Positions 27,976-37,750 of a stretch of 64,000 nucleotides of DNA are shown in pieces (position 1 is the stretch's first letter; every line of letters begins with the position of its first letter). The notes under the pieces are model-generated. The model saw only the letters and a list, made by a program, of their open reading frames with translations, ran no database searches and was not told the DNA's origin. Where the stretch lies: assembly GCF_000018885.1 (NCBI RefSeq), contig NC_010168.1:2356001-2420000 (forward strand). The letters run 5' to 3'. Both the position numbers and the translations under genes were made by a program. Source of the DNA: Renibacterium salmoninarum ATCC 33209. Lineage in GTDB: Bacteria; Actinomycetota; Actinomycetes; Actinomycetales; Micrococcaceae.

Positions 27976-28482
27976 TTAATGCACCTTGAAATAGTCGAAG
28001 GGCTCCTGGCAGTCCTGGCACTTGTACAGCGCCTTGCAGGAGGTAGAACTGAAGCGCGTGAGTTCGCGAGTATTGAGTGAATTGCACAGCGGGCACTTCA
28101 CCGCCAGACTGAGCCGAACTGGCCCACTCTGGCTGCCAACCTGCGAGGTGCCACTGGGCGGCGCAATTCCGTACTCAGTGAGCTTCGCCTTGCCAGACTC
28201 CGTCATCCAGTCGGTAGTCCAGGCTGGCGCAAGTACCGATTCCACGCTGGCCTCAAGGCCTTCACGCCCGAATTCGGTGATCAAATCTGCCCGAATCGCG
28301 TCCATCGCCGGACAGCCAGAATAGGTAGGCGTGATGGTGACCTTGACTCCATGCTCAGTCGTTTCGACGGCGCGCAGGATGCCCAGCTCAGCAATGCTGA
28401 GCACCGGAATTTCTGGATCGTTGATGCTTGCGGCGATTTCCCACAGCTCGTGTTGGGCCAATTTCTTTGTAAGAGTTTTCAC
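27976..28482 (-). CDS. paaD: Phenylacetate pathway protein PaaD
   Basis: 168 residues, GTG start overlapping the paaC stop. A MIP18/DUF59 domain (INDPEIPVLSIAELGILRAV, TPTYSGCPAMDAI) is followed by a C-terminal zinc-type motif, CPLCNS and CQDCQEPF. Family members are thought to assist maturation of the epoxidase metal centre. Intact. Confidence 0.9.
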   Translation of the reverse strand: MKTLTKKLAQHELWEIAASINDPEIPVLSIAELGILRAVETTEHGVKVTITPTYSGCPAMDAIRADLITEFGREGLEASVESVLAPAWTTDWMTESGKAKLTEYGIAPPSGTSQVGSQSGPVRLSLAVKCPLCNSLNTRELTRFSSTSCKALYKCQDCQEPFDYFKVH

Positions 28483-29330
28483 CAGCCAGCTCCCGGATGC
28501 TCTCGAGCCAGCACCTGCATTTCAGCCAAAAGGTAGCCCAGGTGTTCGCTGCGCTGACCGCGGCGCCCGCCGCCGCTAACGCGTGACGTTTGCGGAATTT
28601 CAAGCTCCGCCTCGGTCAAAACAGCAGCAATAAAGGCGTCGAATTCGGCCCGGAACAACGACGGCGGTACCGAAACTCCGCCGTCGGCTATCGAGCCAAG
28701 TTCTTGATACAAAGCATCTTCGTCAAAAAGCTCTTCAACGTACGGCCAGGTCAGCGCCAGACCATGAATCATCCGACGCCGAGACTCTTCCGTTCCAAAA
28801 GCAAGTCGGAGCACCCATTGGCTCGCGTGATCTCGGTGGTAATCAACCTCTTTGACCGCCTTGGCAGCAATCGCAGCTAGCGTGGAATCACTGGAATTCT
28901 GCAGCCTGGAGTACAGCTCAAATTGGTAAACCGAAACAACCAGTTGGCGCGCGATAGTCCGCGCAAAGTCGCCGTTGGGTTGCTCGAAGAGCTGCGCACA
29001 ACGGAACTCGGTTTCGCCACGCCAGTAAGCCAAATCATCTTCGGTCTGTGGCGTACCGTCCGGGCGGTCGAAAGCACCTGCGGCGTAGCTCAAAAAGGAA
29101 CGCGCATGTCCGAGCTCATCCAAGGCGATATTGCCCAGTGCCACGTCTTCTTCAAGCTCGGGCGCGCGCGAAATCCACCAACCAAGTCTTTGCGCCAATA
29201 TCAACCCGTCGTCGCCCAGCCGCAGCGCGTACTCGGCGACCGTAGCGCTTGGCCTCGCACCGGCGTCGGCAATGTCCTCCGGACGCAGCGCGTTGCCGGG
29301 CGTGATTCGAGTTGCTGATTCTTGCGCCAT
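28479..29330 (-). CDS. paaC: Phenylacetyl-CoA epoxidase structural subunit PaaC
   Basis: 283 residues, ferritin-like helical protein. LEEDVALGNIALDELGHARSF and KEVDYHRDHASQWVLRLAFGTEESRRRM are typical of PaaC, the structural partner of catalytic PaaA. Start codon overlaps the paaB stop (TAATG). Intact. Confidence 0.92.
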   Translation of the reverse strand: MAQESATRITPGNALRPEDIADAGARPSATVAEYALRLGDDGLILAQRLGWWISRAPELEEDVALGNIALDELGHARSFLSYAAGAFDRPDGTPQTEDDLAYWRGETEFRCAQLFEQPNGDFARTIARQLVVSVYQFELYSRLQNSSDSTLAAIAAKAVKEVDYHRDHASQWVLRLAFGTEESRRRMIHGLALTWPYVEELFDEDALYQELGSIADGGVSVPPSLFRAEFDAFIAAVLTEAELEIPQTSRVSGGGRRGQRSEHLGYLLAEMQVLAREHPGAGW

Positions 29331-29629
29331 TAGAGGTGTTTCACCCCTTCACTCTTCGTGTAGTACGTGGCGTGGCGGTAATCCTTGCCTTGCGGCGATT
29401 CAAAGAAAGCGCCCTTCGATCCCGGATCCGAGGCAGAAATAGCATCTGCGGGCACTACCCAAACAGACACGCCTTCATTGCGGCGGGTATACAAATCGCG
29501 TGCGTTACGCAGCGCCATTGAGGCATCCGGGGCGTGCAACGAGCCGGCGTGCACATGCGAAAGGCCACGAGACGACCGGACGAAAACTTCCCACAACGGC
29601 CAGGGCTGATTTCCCTCGGACTGCGACAT
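29330..29629 (-). CDS. paaB: Phenylacetyl-CoA epoxidase subunit PaaB
   Basis: 99 residues, normal length. WPLWEVFVRSSRGLSHVHAGSLHAPDASMALRNARDLYTRR is the family hallmark. It bridges PaaAC heterodimers in the complex. Overlaps paaA and paaC by short stop-start overlaps. Intact. Confidence 0.93.
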   Translation of the reverse strand: MSQSEGNQPWPLWEVFVRSSRGLSHVHAGSLHAPDASMALRNARDLYTRRNEGVSVWVVPADAISASDPGSKGAFFESPQGKDYRHATYYTKSEGVKHL

Positions 29630-30615
29630 CAGGCGGCTCCTTCTTGTTCAGCGTGCTTTCGAGCAGCGTAGGCGGCAGCCGCCTCACGTACCCAGGCACC
29701 ATCTTCATGGGCTTCTCGACGGCGTTCTAGCCGCTGCGAATTGCATGGTCCACGGCCTGCTAGTACCTCTTTGAACTCGTCCCAATCAAGCGAACCGTGT
29801 TCCCATTTATTAGTTTCGTCGTTGAACCGGATCTGGTCATCTGGCAGTGTCAGCCCAAGGACTTCAACCTGTTCAACCATCATGCATACGAAGCGCTGGC
29901 GAAGTTCGTCATTAGAGAACCGTTTGATATTCCAGGCCATGGACTGGATCGAGTTCGGCGAATCGTCATCCGGCGGGCCAAACATCATCAGGGAAGGGGT
30001 ATACCAACGATTCACCGCATCCTGTGCCATCTGCTTCTGCGCCGGGGTGCCATTGGCCAATTCGAGCAGGATTTCAAAGCCCTGTCGCTGGTGGAACGAC
30101 TCTTCTTTACAAACGCGAACCATTGCGCGACCATATGGTCCATAGGAAGCGCGGCAGAGCGGAACTTGATTGCAGATTGCGGCGCCGTCAACCAGCCAGC
30201 CGATTGCGCCGACATCCGCCCAGCTCAGCGTTGGGTAGTTGAAAATCGAGGAATAGCGCGCTTTGCCGGCGATGAGGTCTGTCGTCATCTTCTCGCGCGG
30301 CGTGCCAAGCGTCTCGGCGGCGGAGTACAAGTACAGTCCGTGACCGGCTTCATCTTGCACCTTTGCCATCAGAATAGCTTTGCGTTTGAGGCTCGGCGCA
30401 CGCGAAATCCAATTCGCCTCAGGCTGCATGCCAATAATCTCCGAGTGCGCGTGCTGGGAAATCTGCCGAACTAGTGTCTTTCGGTAGGCCTCTGGCATCC
30501 AGTCCCGCGGTTCAATGCGTGAATCCGCGGCGATGACCCGGTCGAAGTTCTCTTTGCCGGCTGCCTCTGCAGATCTGCCAGCCTCAGTTGAGACCGACTC
30601 GAGTGTGTGCGCCAT
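29629..30615 (-). CDS. paaA: Phenylacetyl-CoA epoxidase catalytic subunit PaaA
   Basis: 328 residues. Di-iron ligand region [20 protein letters not shown] near residue 90, [20 protein letters not shown] near 178 and [15 protein letters not shown] follow the family pattern. With PaaB, PaaC and PaaE it epoxidises the aromatic ring of phenylacetyl-CoA. First gene of the operon, with GGGAG 6 bases before ATG and an operator-like palindrome 44 bases upstream. Intact. Confidence 0.93.
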   Translation of the reverse strand: MAHTLESVSTEAGRSAEAAGKENFDRVIAADSRIEPRDWMPEAYRKTLVRQISQHAHSEIIGMQPEANWISRAPSLKRKAILMAKVQDEAGHGLYLYSAAETLGTPREKMTTDLIAGKARYSSIFNYPTLSWADVGAIGWLVDGAAICNQVPLCRASYGPYGRAMVRVCKEESFHQRQGFEILLELANGTPAQKQMAQDAVNRWYTPSLMMFGPPDDDSPNSIQSMAWNIKRFSNDELRQRFVCMMVEQVEVLGLTLPDDQIRFNDETNKWEHGSLDWDEFKEVLAGRGPCNSQRLERRREAHEDGAWVREAAAAYAARKHAEQEGAA

Positions 30616-30658
30616 TGCTGCTCCCTACGGGGTTCGGATTCCGCGTCCGGAATCGAAT

Positions 30659-30678
30659 TACTGACCGTTCGTTCAGTA
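30659..30678. promoter_or_regulatory. PaaR-type operator upstream of paaA
   Basis: tactgaccgttcgttcagta, an imperfect palindrome. Related 20-base sites occur before paaI (40935-40954), paaZ (48605-48624) and paaJ (53810-53829). The probable binder is the TetR protein encoded at 42699-43289. Confidence 0.75.
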
Positions 30679-30728
30679 TATCCAGGATGCTCGGCGTGGG
30701 TCAACGCCGCTCGCATTAGGCTGGGCTT

Positions 30729-31736
30729 ATGAATCACGCAGTTATTCTCGGCGGCACCGGAGCATTGGGCCGGGCGACTGCTAGCAAACTTCTTAGCGAA
30801 GGTTGGACAGTCGACGTCGTCGGGCGGAACGCCGAAAATTTTCCTGCTGAATTGCGCGAAGCTGGAGCCACATTCCAATCGGCCGATCGCTACAACAGCA
30901 CCGATCTTCAAACCGTCTTCGGAGCAGGTGCGGATCTATTAGTAGATGCGCTGAGCTTCAACGAAGCGCACGCCAAGATGCTGCTACCTCACCTCGCCGG
31001 GTTTTCCAGCACCGTGATGCTCTCCAGCAAAGCCGTTTACCAAGATGAGCAAGGACGGCATGCCAACTCCGACGAGCCTCCGCAGTTCTCTGGGCCGATC
31101 TCCGAAGAGCAAGCCACCCTGCCCGCGCAGAATTCCGACTTTGCGAGCCGTGAAGGCTACGGCCCAAACAAAGTCGCGGCCGAGTAACTATTACTGGACA
31201 GCAGCTATCCCGTAACCGTGATTCGAGCCTCAAAGGTACACGGAATTGGCACTGCGCAAGCACGGGAATGGGTCTTCGTGAAACGTATTCTCGACGAACG
31301 CAAGACAGTCTTCCTTGCCCGTGAGGGTCGCGATATCAACCACACCACTGCGGCGGCGAATACCGCAGCCCTGATCGAACAAGTGGCTAGAATCCCAGGA
31401 CGGCGAATCCTCAATAGCGCTGATCCGGACGCTCCTAGCGCGCTGGAGATCTGCCGAACCGTGGCGCAACATTTTGGGTCTCAGTGGCAAGAGATATTGC
31501 TGGCGGACGACGTCGACCCCGAGCTCGGCGCGCATCCCTGGACAGCAGTCCATCCAGTTGTCCTCGAAACCTCAGCCTCGTTGGCACTCGGATACCGCCC
31601 AGTTGGCAACTATGCCGAAACAATCGGCGCTGAGCTGGACTGGTTGATTGCGAACCCTGCAGAACGACCAGATGATGATGACCCGTTTTTCACTGGATTG
31701 TTCGACTACGCCAGTGAAAATCGGCATTTAGTCTAA
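30729..31736 (+). pseudogene. NAD-dependent epimerase/dehydratase with in-frame stop
   Basis: About 335 codons. GGTGALGRATA at the N-terminus is the NAD-binding glycine motif, and YGPNK near residue 148 is the YxxxK site. A single TAA at 31185-31187 interrupts the frame just after GPNKVAAE. The same frame continues as LLLDSSYPVTVIRASKVHG to a normal end. CAA to TAA would explain it. The truncated product lacks the substrate-binding half. Substrate unknown. Confidence 0.85.
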
Positions 31737-31771
31737 AAGGGCGGCGGACACGACATGTGTCCGCCGCCCTT
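31737..31771. terminator. First of two adjacent hairpin terminators
   Basis: Perfect 15-base stem (aagggcggcggacac) with a 5-base loop, starting at the end of the epimerase pseudogene. Very GC-rich and preceded by A residues and followed by T, so it could act in both directions. Confidence 0.85.
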
Positions 31772-31802
31772 GGGCTAAGACTAGACGCTGGTCTTAGCCC
31801 AA
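31770..31802. terminator. Second adjacent hairpin terminator
   Basis: 12-base perfect stem (ttgggctaagac) with a 9-base loop, abutting the first hairpin. It lies 11 bases from the end of the convergent beta-lactamase-like pseudogene and probably serves that strand. Confidence 0.8.
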
Positions 31803-31812
31803 GAAATCCTAG

Positions 31813-33330
31813 CTACCAAGCAGCTCGGACCCGCATCAGTGAATCGATATCCTTACCCAGCTTGCCGATCTTTTCAGTATTAATAACTGGGAAGAGACCA
31901 GGGGTATCGTCCGGACGATACGCGTCGACGTAGCGAGAGCTGAGGTTCGAGGTAAACACGACAATGTAGTTTCGCTTGTCCTTGCCCGGTAGTGAATTGA
32001 CAATGCCGGCCTCCGTGCTGTTGATAGGAGTTGAGCCGTTCTTATGGGAGAACTTCACCTCAGCTTTGTCGTTGCAAGGACGCACGTCCCGGCCAAATTC
32101 ACCAATTTCCGGAAGTTTGACGGTGCCGGTCAGCGGATCAACCCAGCGATTGGGTGCAGCAGTCGGAATCCCCGGTGCGGGATACTTTGCTCCGCACCGA
32201 TTAGTTGTCGAAAGCATGATGTTGAGACCTTGATCGCCCAGTTCTGACATGAAGAAGTCCCGGGACGATTGAGACAACAAATCACGGGTGACCTTGGTCC
32301 CATTGGGCGCCGTCCAAAATGTTCCCGGCGATCCAGAAATTACCAAGAGCAATTTTGCGGTATCCAAGGAACTCATCTGACTTGAGATCCACGTTCCGCC
32401 ATTCGCCGGATTCGTGCCTACTAAGCGGAGTAGATCCAGGCCGTTGTCTTTGAACGTTTAGTTCAGTGACGCAATTGCATTGTTGTCATGCAATATCTTG
32501 ATCAACGCACACGTTGAATGATTATCTGAGTAGGTGATCATCTCGTCAAAATACTGTTTGACTGGCTTCGAGGTATCACCGGTGCAAGTAGCACTGCTAC
32601 CAGTCGGTTTGTAGTCATAATTGCCGTCAAGAGTGATTTTTCCTTGATCTACCAGCTGGAGAACACCGAACCCCACCATGACCTTCAATACCGAGGCCGG
32701 ATACGGCAGCATGAAGTCGATAGGTGAGTTTTCAGTGCCTGGCTCTAGATCAGTCTTACCAATTCCGCCATTGAAGTCCCAGAGGGCGTCATCCCAGTCC
32801 CGCCACCGAACCGCTTTATCGGTGGAGAAGTTCTTATCGATCGGAACCGAGACACCATAAGGGTTCTGAGGGCTAAGAATTACATTCGCAGCGCTGACGG
32901 GCGCACCACTATCATCGAGCTCGATAACAGTCGCGTCCATATTCGGCGTCTGCCGAATCTAGTCATATTTCGGCTTCGCAGATAGGCCAGTAGCTGTGCT
33001 GGGGGCCGCCAAAGCCTTACCAGGAATTTCCAATTCATCCGGGATGAAAGTCGATTTCCAGGACGGTTGCTGGCCAAATCTTGCACTGAAGCTGGCTGCC
33101 GTGGGCTTATTCGAATCTGGATCCGAATCAAGAACATCTTGAAACCGCTGTTTAGCAATCAAAACCCTCAATTGGGCAGACAAACTAGACGAAGCGAAAG
33201 ACGATCCAATGTCACCATTCGAACTCGAAGATGCGGATGCGACAGGAGCGGCTTGTGCCGCTATTGGGATACCTGCGACGAGGAGCGCGCTAACGCCAAT
33301 CGCAATAGCCCTATTACTCAATTTAGACAC
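31813..33330 (-). pseudogene. Secreted serine beta-lactamase-like hydrolase with two in-frame stops
   Basis: About 505 codons from GTG 33330. The signal peptide is hydrophobic and ends near AAQAAPV. Penicillin-binding motifs are recognisable: SVLK (SxxK) in YPASVLKVMVGFG, SDN in ITYSDNHSTCALIK, and a KxG-like KNGS near the C-terminus. TAG at 32959-32961 and TAA at 32458-32460 interrupt an otherwise continuous single frame. Both are one C-to-T change from a Gln codon. The class A beta-lactamase fold suggests a penicillin-interacting enzyme or a cell-wall hydrolase relative, now inactive. Confidence 0.82.
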
Positions 33331-33765
33331 GAAAGACCCCAACCTTTGATAAGTACTGTTTTGGGTGGATGTTCCGCGAAGAAGCCGTGAACAATTAATC
33401 CACACTCGGATCTAATTAGACGGAGCGAGCAGCTTTCTGTCAAGAACCTGTGGAGTGATTCTTCAGAGACATCCCGATGCGCAGGCTCAATACTGCAACC
33501 TGCCCGGTAGCGGATCAGAGGTAAGCACTCCGCAAGGGCGATGAGCTGGACTTGAGGCATCGCCGTCGATAAAAGATTGCAAGTGAACACTCCAGTCGGT
33601 CATGACAGCTTGGCCTCGGAAAACACGAACCCTTATTTCGAAATCAACAGCGCCTGATAATCGCAATGCGACTTGCGGTCCGAGATCCAGATCGGGTCCA
33701 GCGAAGCAGCCTCAGAGACCCTGGTCGAAGAAGCGACTTCATCTAGATAGACAGACAATATAGTT
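33331..33765. other. 435-base stretch without a supported gene
   Basis: Short open frames exist on the minus strand, including a 38-codon one from ATG 33603 (MTDWSVHLQSFIDGD), which reads like protein, but I cannot tie it to a family. It may be a gene remnant. AATATAGT just before the PadR start may be part of its promoter. Nothing else is recognisable. Confidence 0.4.
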
Positions 33766-34119
33766 GTGGAAGAAGAGGTCTGGCCAAATGATTGGCTGCG
33801 CGGCGCTTTGAGCCTGTGCGTCATGCAGACCCTGTCTACCGGGCCAACATACGGCTATGCCATTGCGGCAGCCTTGCAATCTGCTGGCTTAGGCGCGGTC
33901 AAAGGCGGCACGCTCTACCCCTTGCTAGCGAGACTTGAAGCGGCCGACTTACTCAGTAATGAGTGGCGCGAGGGCGACGGCGGCCCCGGACGCAAATACT
34001 TTTCGCTCACGAGAGCGGGCTTCGCCGAACTAGATCGACAGCGTCGCTTGTGGAATGAGTTCGCGCACCGCACAAGCGAACTCTTGAATAGCAAAATCAT
34101 CGGAAAGGATCGCGATTAA
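33766..34119 (+). CDS. PadR-family transcriptional regulator
   Basis: 117 residues, GTG start. Typical PadR winged helix: LRGALSLCVMQTLSTGPTYGYAIAAALQ, GGTLYPLLARLEAADLL and GPGRKYFSLTRAGFAELDR. A TATAGT-like element sits just upstream of the start, so the transcript may have a very short leader. The next gene, a membrane protein, is probably its target in the same operon, a frequent PadR arrangement. Intact. Confidence 0.85.
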   Translation: MEEEVWPNDWLRGALSLCVMQTLSTGPTYGYAIAAALQSAGLGAVKGGTLYPLLARLEAADLLSNEWREGDGGPGRKYFSLTRAGFAELDRQRRLWNEFAHRTSELLNSKIIGKDRD

Positions 34120-34138
34120 TGACAGCGTTCTGGCTAAG

Positions 34139-34864
34139 TTGAAGCTTGAGGACTGGCAATGGCGAGCGGACTGCATTAACGAACTCCGCGCACTTGGCGT
34201 AGCTGGATCAAAAATCGGCACGGCGCTCAACGAGACCGACCAATTCTGCCAAGACAGTGGTGAATGGCACCAAAAGACATTCGGTGATCCCGCTGAGTAC
34301 GCAAGGGGGCTAGGACTCTCACCAGACGAGATAAAACTGTGGACGAGTATGGTCAACGCCATGCCGCTGACCCTTCAAATCCTTGGATTTTGGATCCTTT
34401 TCCCGAGCGCATTGAACCTTTTGAGCCCGGGAAAAGTGACAGTGCAATGGTTCTGGTTGTTAATCCCAGTTACCTACTTCGTAGCCACATTGATCAATGG
34501 CGACTACTTCAAACAAAAGCGTCTTCGAGTCGCGAAAATCTGGATTAAAGCCGCAGCCTTTGTCGTCATAATCGTTGCCATAATAGTTATCGGCGCTCAG
34601 CTTAGCCAAGACCCGCGAAGCTCAATTCAAGCACCAGCCTCGTTGCTCTTAGCTCTTGGCTTAGCGCTCGGGCTAGCTGGCTCAGTCTGGGCTCAGTTCG
34701 GACTTGCCCCAATAGAACCCGTCTACAGCCCACATGACACTCCCAAAGAGTACTTGACGGCGGAACTCGGTAAACAGTGGCAAACCAGATTGCGAAATTG
34801 GGGATTCACCGCAGCCTCATTGATCTTTCTCGCTATTTGCGCCGTCTTCCTATGGCGCTATTAG
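34139..34864 (+). CDS. Membrane protein of the PadR operon
   Basis: 241 residues from TTG 34139, but the start is uncertain. The frame is open further upstream without a good ATG or GTG, and ATG 34119, next to the PadR stop, is in another frame and soon stops, so a small indel at the 5' end is possible. The N-terminal ~70 residues look cytoplasmic (LNELRALGVAG-like helix), followed by about five membrane segments. It resembles small membrane proteins paired with PadR regulators. Function unknown. Confidence 0.65.
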   Translation: MKLEDWQWRADCINELRALGVAGSKIGTALNETDQFCQDSGEWHQKTFGDPAEYARGLGLSPDEIKLWTSMVNAMPLTLQILGFWILFPSALNLLSPGKVTVQWFWLLIPVTYFVATLINGDYFKQKRLRVAKIWIKAAAFVVIIVAIIVIGAQLSQDPRSSIQAPASLLLALGLALGLAGSVWAQFGLAPIEPVYSPHDTPKEYLTAELGKQWQTRLRNWGFTAASLIFLAICAVFLWRY

Positions 34865-34924
34865 ATTCCCGCTGCCAGCGAAACCGCTTCCTGTCCCGGC
34901 ATCCTTGGCCATAAAGTGAACAGC

Positions 34925-37078
34925 ATGACCAGTGCTCCGATTGCTAAGAAAATCCCAGTCACCCGAAGCCATCACGGCGATGTCTTCACCGACAATTACG
35001 AATGGCTCCGCGATAAGGAAAACCCCGAGGTAGTGGCACACCTTGAAGCAGAGCAGAGTTACACGGATCAAATCACCGAACATCAAGAACCGCTGCGGCA
35101 AGCCATCTTCAATGAGATGAAGGACCGCACCCAGGAAACTGATCTTTCCGTTCCGTACCGTCGCGATTACTGGTGGTACTACGTGCGAATGGAAGAGGGC
35201 CAGCAATACGGAATCCATTGCCGAGTAGCCGCATCGGAGACTGGCGACCAGATTGCGGACTGGACGCCGCCCGCCGTCGAAGCTGGCCAGCCCATTGCCG
35301 GCGAACAAATTCTGCTCGACGGCAATGCTGAGGCTGAAGGAAAACCGTTTTTCTCCATCGGCGGCCAGGCGCTAACTCGCGACCACAACCTCTTGGCATA
35401 CGCCGTGGACAATGCCGGCGATGAGCGGTTCACCTTGCGCATCAAGGACCTCCGAACCGGAGAGTTGCTTGCCGATGAGATTGAAAATATCTTCTACGGC
35501 GTAGCCTTCTCCCCCGATGGCACCGAGCTCTTCTACACCGTCGTCGACGATTCCTGGCGTCCCTACCAGGTCAAATCTCACATCCTTGGCACACCCTCGA
35601 GCCAAGACACCGTGCTCTTCCAAGAAGACGATCTAGGTATGTGGACTGGCTTCGATCTTTCGGCTGATCGCAGGCAATTGCTCATCTCGATCGGTTGCTC
35701 CGAATACAGCGAAACGCACCTCCTTGATTTTGACAATCGCGAGGACGGCCTCACTTTGGTAATCTCTCGCGACGAGCGTGTGCTGTACGACGTCGACCCG
35801 GTCACCATCGAGGGCAAGCGTCAGCTGATCATCACGCACAACCGTGACGCACGTAACTCGATGGTTTCACTAGTTTCCGTCGATGAACTGAGCAAGCCGT
35901 TGGCCGACCAGCAATGGACAACCGTAGTGCCGCATAGCGAATCCGTGCGAGTGAATGGAACGGGTTCCAATGCAACGCACGCTTTCATCTCGGTACGTAA
36001 GGCCACCACCGACAAGGTGCAAATCCTGCCGCTGAAAGATTTGTTGTCCACTCCTATCGTGCCGAGTTTCGACGAAGAGCTTTACACCGTTGAACTGTCG
36101 TTGGCTGAATTCAATGCCCCGCAGATCCGTCTCAACTACACCTCGTTCGTCACCCCGCCAAGGGTCTATGACTACGTTTTGGCCAGCGGCGAGCTAATTT
36201 TGCGGAAGGAAACGCCTGTTCTTGGCAATTTCAACGCTGAGGACTACGTAGCGGAACGCGAATGGGCCACGGCAGCCGATGGCACGAAGGTTCCACTGTC
36301 GGTGATCCGCCGGGCTGACCTGAAGCGCGATGGATCTAACCCGGCAGTTGTTTACGGTTACGGCAGCTACGAGATCAGCATGGATCCTGGCTTCGCGCTG
36401 CCCCGGCTCTCGCTTTTGGATCGCGGCATCGTATTTGTCATGGCACACATCCGTGGCGGTGGCGAGCTGGGCCGCACCTGGTACGAAGACGGTAAAAAGC
36501 TCACGAAGAAAAACACGTTCACAGACTTCGTCGCCGCCACCGATTGGCTCGCTGGCTCGGGCTGGGCAGACCCGGCTCGGATTGCAGCTATGGGCGGCTC
36601 TGCGGGTGGATTGTTGATGGGTGCGGTGCTGAACTTAGCCCCGGAGAAATACGCCGCCGTCGTCGCCCAAGTTCCATTCGTTGACGCGCTGACCACCATC
36701 TTGGACCCGGATCTGCCACTTTCCGCTCTGGAATGGGAAGAATGGGGCAACCCGATCACGGATCCCGAGGTTTACCGATACATGAAGGACTACACGCCGT
36801 ACGAGAATGTGCGTCCGGTTGCGTATCCAAAAATCGCCGCAGTAACCAGCTTCAACGACACACGAGTGCTCTACGTAGAACCGGCCAAATGGGTTCAGGT
36901 GCTGCGCGAAACCAGTACCGGTAGCGAACCAATTGTGCTGAAGGTCGAAATGGATGGCGGCCATGGCGGCGCTTCCGGTCGCTATGAAGGCTGGAAAACT
37001 CGCGCCTGGGACTACGCCTTCTTAGCTGATGCGCTTGGTGCTACGACCCTGGTGAGTTCTGCGACTGCCACTCGCTAA
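34925..37078 (+). CDS. ptrB: Oligopeptidase B (S9A family)
   Basis: 717 residues from ATG 34925; GTG 34916 is an alternative. The N-terminal beta-propeller region (DNYEWLRDKENPEV at the start) is followed by the alpha/beta hydrolase domain. The catalytic Ser is in GGSAGGLLMG (about residue 560), the Asp in FNDTRV (about 645) and the His in GGHGGASGRYE (about 682). It cleaves after basic residues in short peptides in the cytoplasm. Length normal, intact. The 3' end overlaps the convergent acetyltransferase pseudogene by 38 bases. Confidence 0.88.
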   Translation: MTSAPIAKKIPVTRSHHGDVFTDNYEWLRDKENPEVVAHLEAEQSYTDQITEHQEPLRQAIFNEMKDRTQETDLSVPYRRDYWWYYVRMEEGQQYGIHCRVAASETGDQIADWTPPAVEAGQPIAGEQILLDGNAEAEGKPFFSIGGQALTRDHNLLAYAVDNAGDERFTLRIKDLRTGELLADEIENIFYGVAFSPDGTELFYTVVDDSWRPYQVKSHILGTPSSQDTVLFQEDDLGMWTGFDLSADRRQLLISIGCSEYSETHLLDFDNREDGLTLVISRDERVLYDVDPVTIEGKRQLIITHNRDARNSMVSLVSVDELSKPLADQQWTTVVPHSESVRVNGTGSNATHAFISVRKATTDKVQILPLKDLLSTPIVPSFDEELYTVELSLAEFNAPQIRLNYTSFVTPPRVYDYVLASGELILRKETPVLGNFNAEDYVAEREWATAADGTKVPLSVIRRADLKRDGSNPAVVYGYGSYEISMDPGFALPRLSLLDRGIVFVMAHIRGGGELGRTWYEDGKKLTKKNTFTDFVAATDWLAGSGWADPARIAAMGGSAGGLLMGAVLNLAPEKYAAVVAQVPFVDALTTILDPDLPLSALEWEEWGNPITDPEVYRYMKDYTPYENVRPVAYPKIAAVTSFNDTRVLYVEPAKWVQVLRETSTGSEPIVLKVEMDGGHGGASGRYEGWKTRAWDYAFLADALGATTLVSSATATR

Positions 37079-37631
37079 GCAAGATCGAATAGATCGCCTC
37101 GGAAGTCCACTCTCCTTTGAGATACCAGTTGTCTCGGAGCGTTCCTTCAAGTGTCATGCCGAGCCGTTCGCACAGTTTCCGCGAACTCGGGTTTTCGACG
37201 TCTAATCGTGCTTGGACGCGCTGGAAGCCTAAGGATTCGAAGGCAAGTTTGAGCACCGTACGGGCGGCTTCGGTTGTGTAACCTTTGCCCTGGTTTTCCG
37301 GGGCAAAGGTCCAACCAATTTCGCCGACAAAGCCATGCTCGGCATCGCCGCCGTCATCCCATTTCAGAGAGATATCGCCCAGCAGCCCGGGCTCGGCTCG
37401 CCGTTCGACGACGAAACTGGCCCACTCACCCGGCTCGTTGAACTCTGCTCGGTAGAATTTGCCGACCCGTTCCATGGATTCAGCCAAACTACGTGCCTCG
37501 TTCATTAGGAATCATGCGGTCTCGGGCAGCGACTGGTAAGCGTGGTAAGCCGCGAGATCTTCCGGGACATAGCGACGGAGTGTTAAGCGCTCAGTGTGCA
37601 GCGGGTATGGGATGGCGGGCATCTGAGACAT
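37041..37631 (-). pseudogene. RimJ/RimL-type GNAT acetyltransferase with in-frame stop
   Basis: The C-terminal 154 residues are open from ATG 37505 (acetyl-CoA loop FAPENQGKGYTTEAARTVL). The same frame continues upstream through TGA at 37512-37514 into PEDLAAYHAYQSLPETA and back to ATG 37631 or 37622 (MPAIPYPLHTERLTLRRYV). The normal N-terminal strand of the family is therefore present but cut off. CGA to TGA would give this stop. A product restarted at 37505 would lack the first ~40 residues of the fold. Confidence 0.82.
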
Positions 37632-37705
37632 ATCTGCACCATACCTGCTCTCCTACCCGAAAGGCATGCCCACCAAGTGCGCGCGCTGTGTGGGGTATAA
37701 TTACT

Positions 37706-37738
37706 CCTCCCCACAAAAATGCTAGCTACGTGGGGAGG
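37706..37738. terminator. Hairpin downstream of the pta-ackA fusion
   Basis: 9-base inverted repeat cctccccac / gtggggagg with a 15-base loop that contains gctagc. No T run follows. Position after the fusion gene suggests a terminator. Confidence 0.45.
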
Positions 37739-37750
37739 GCTATCAGGAGC

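Noticed and set aside
27974..28096. N-terminal extension of paaE into paaD
   Set aside because: ATG 27973 gives the normal family N-terminus 2 bases after the paaD stop; the extension is out-of-frame paaD sequence.
28160..29330. Extra minus- and plus-strand frames within the paa operon
   Set aside because: They overlap well-supported paaC and paaD and have no family resemblance.
33487..33603. 38-codon minus-strand frame upstream of PadR
   Set aside because: Protein-like but too short and without family match or clear ribosome site; kept only as a possible remnant.
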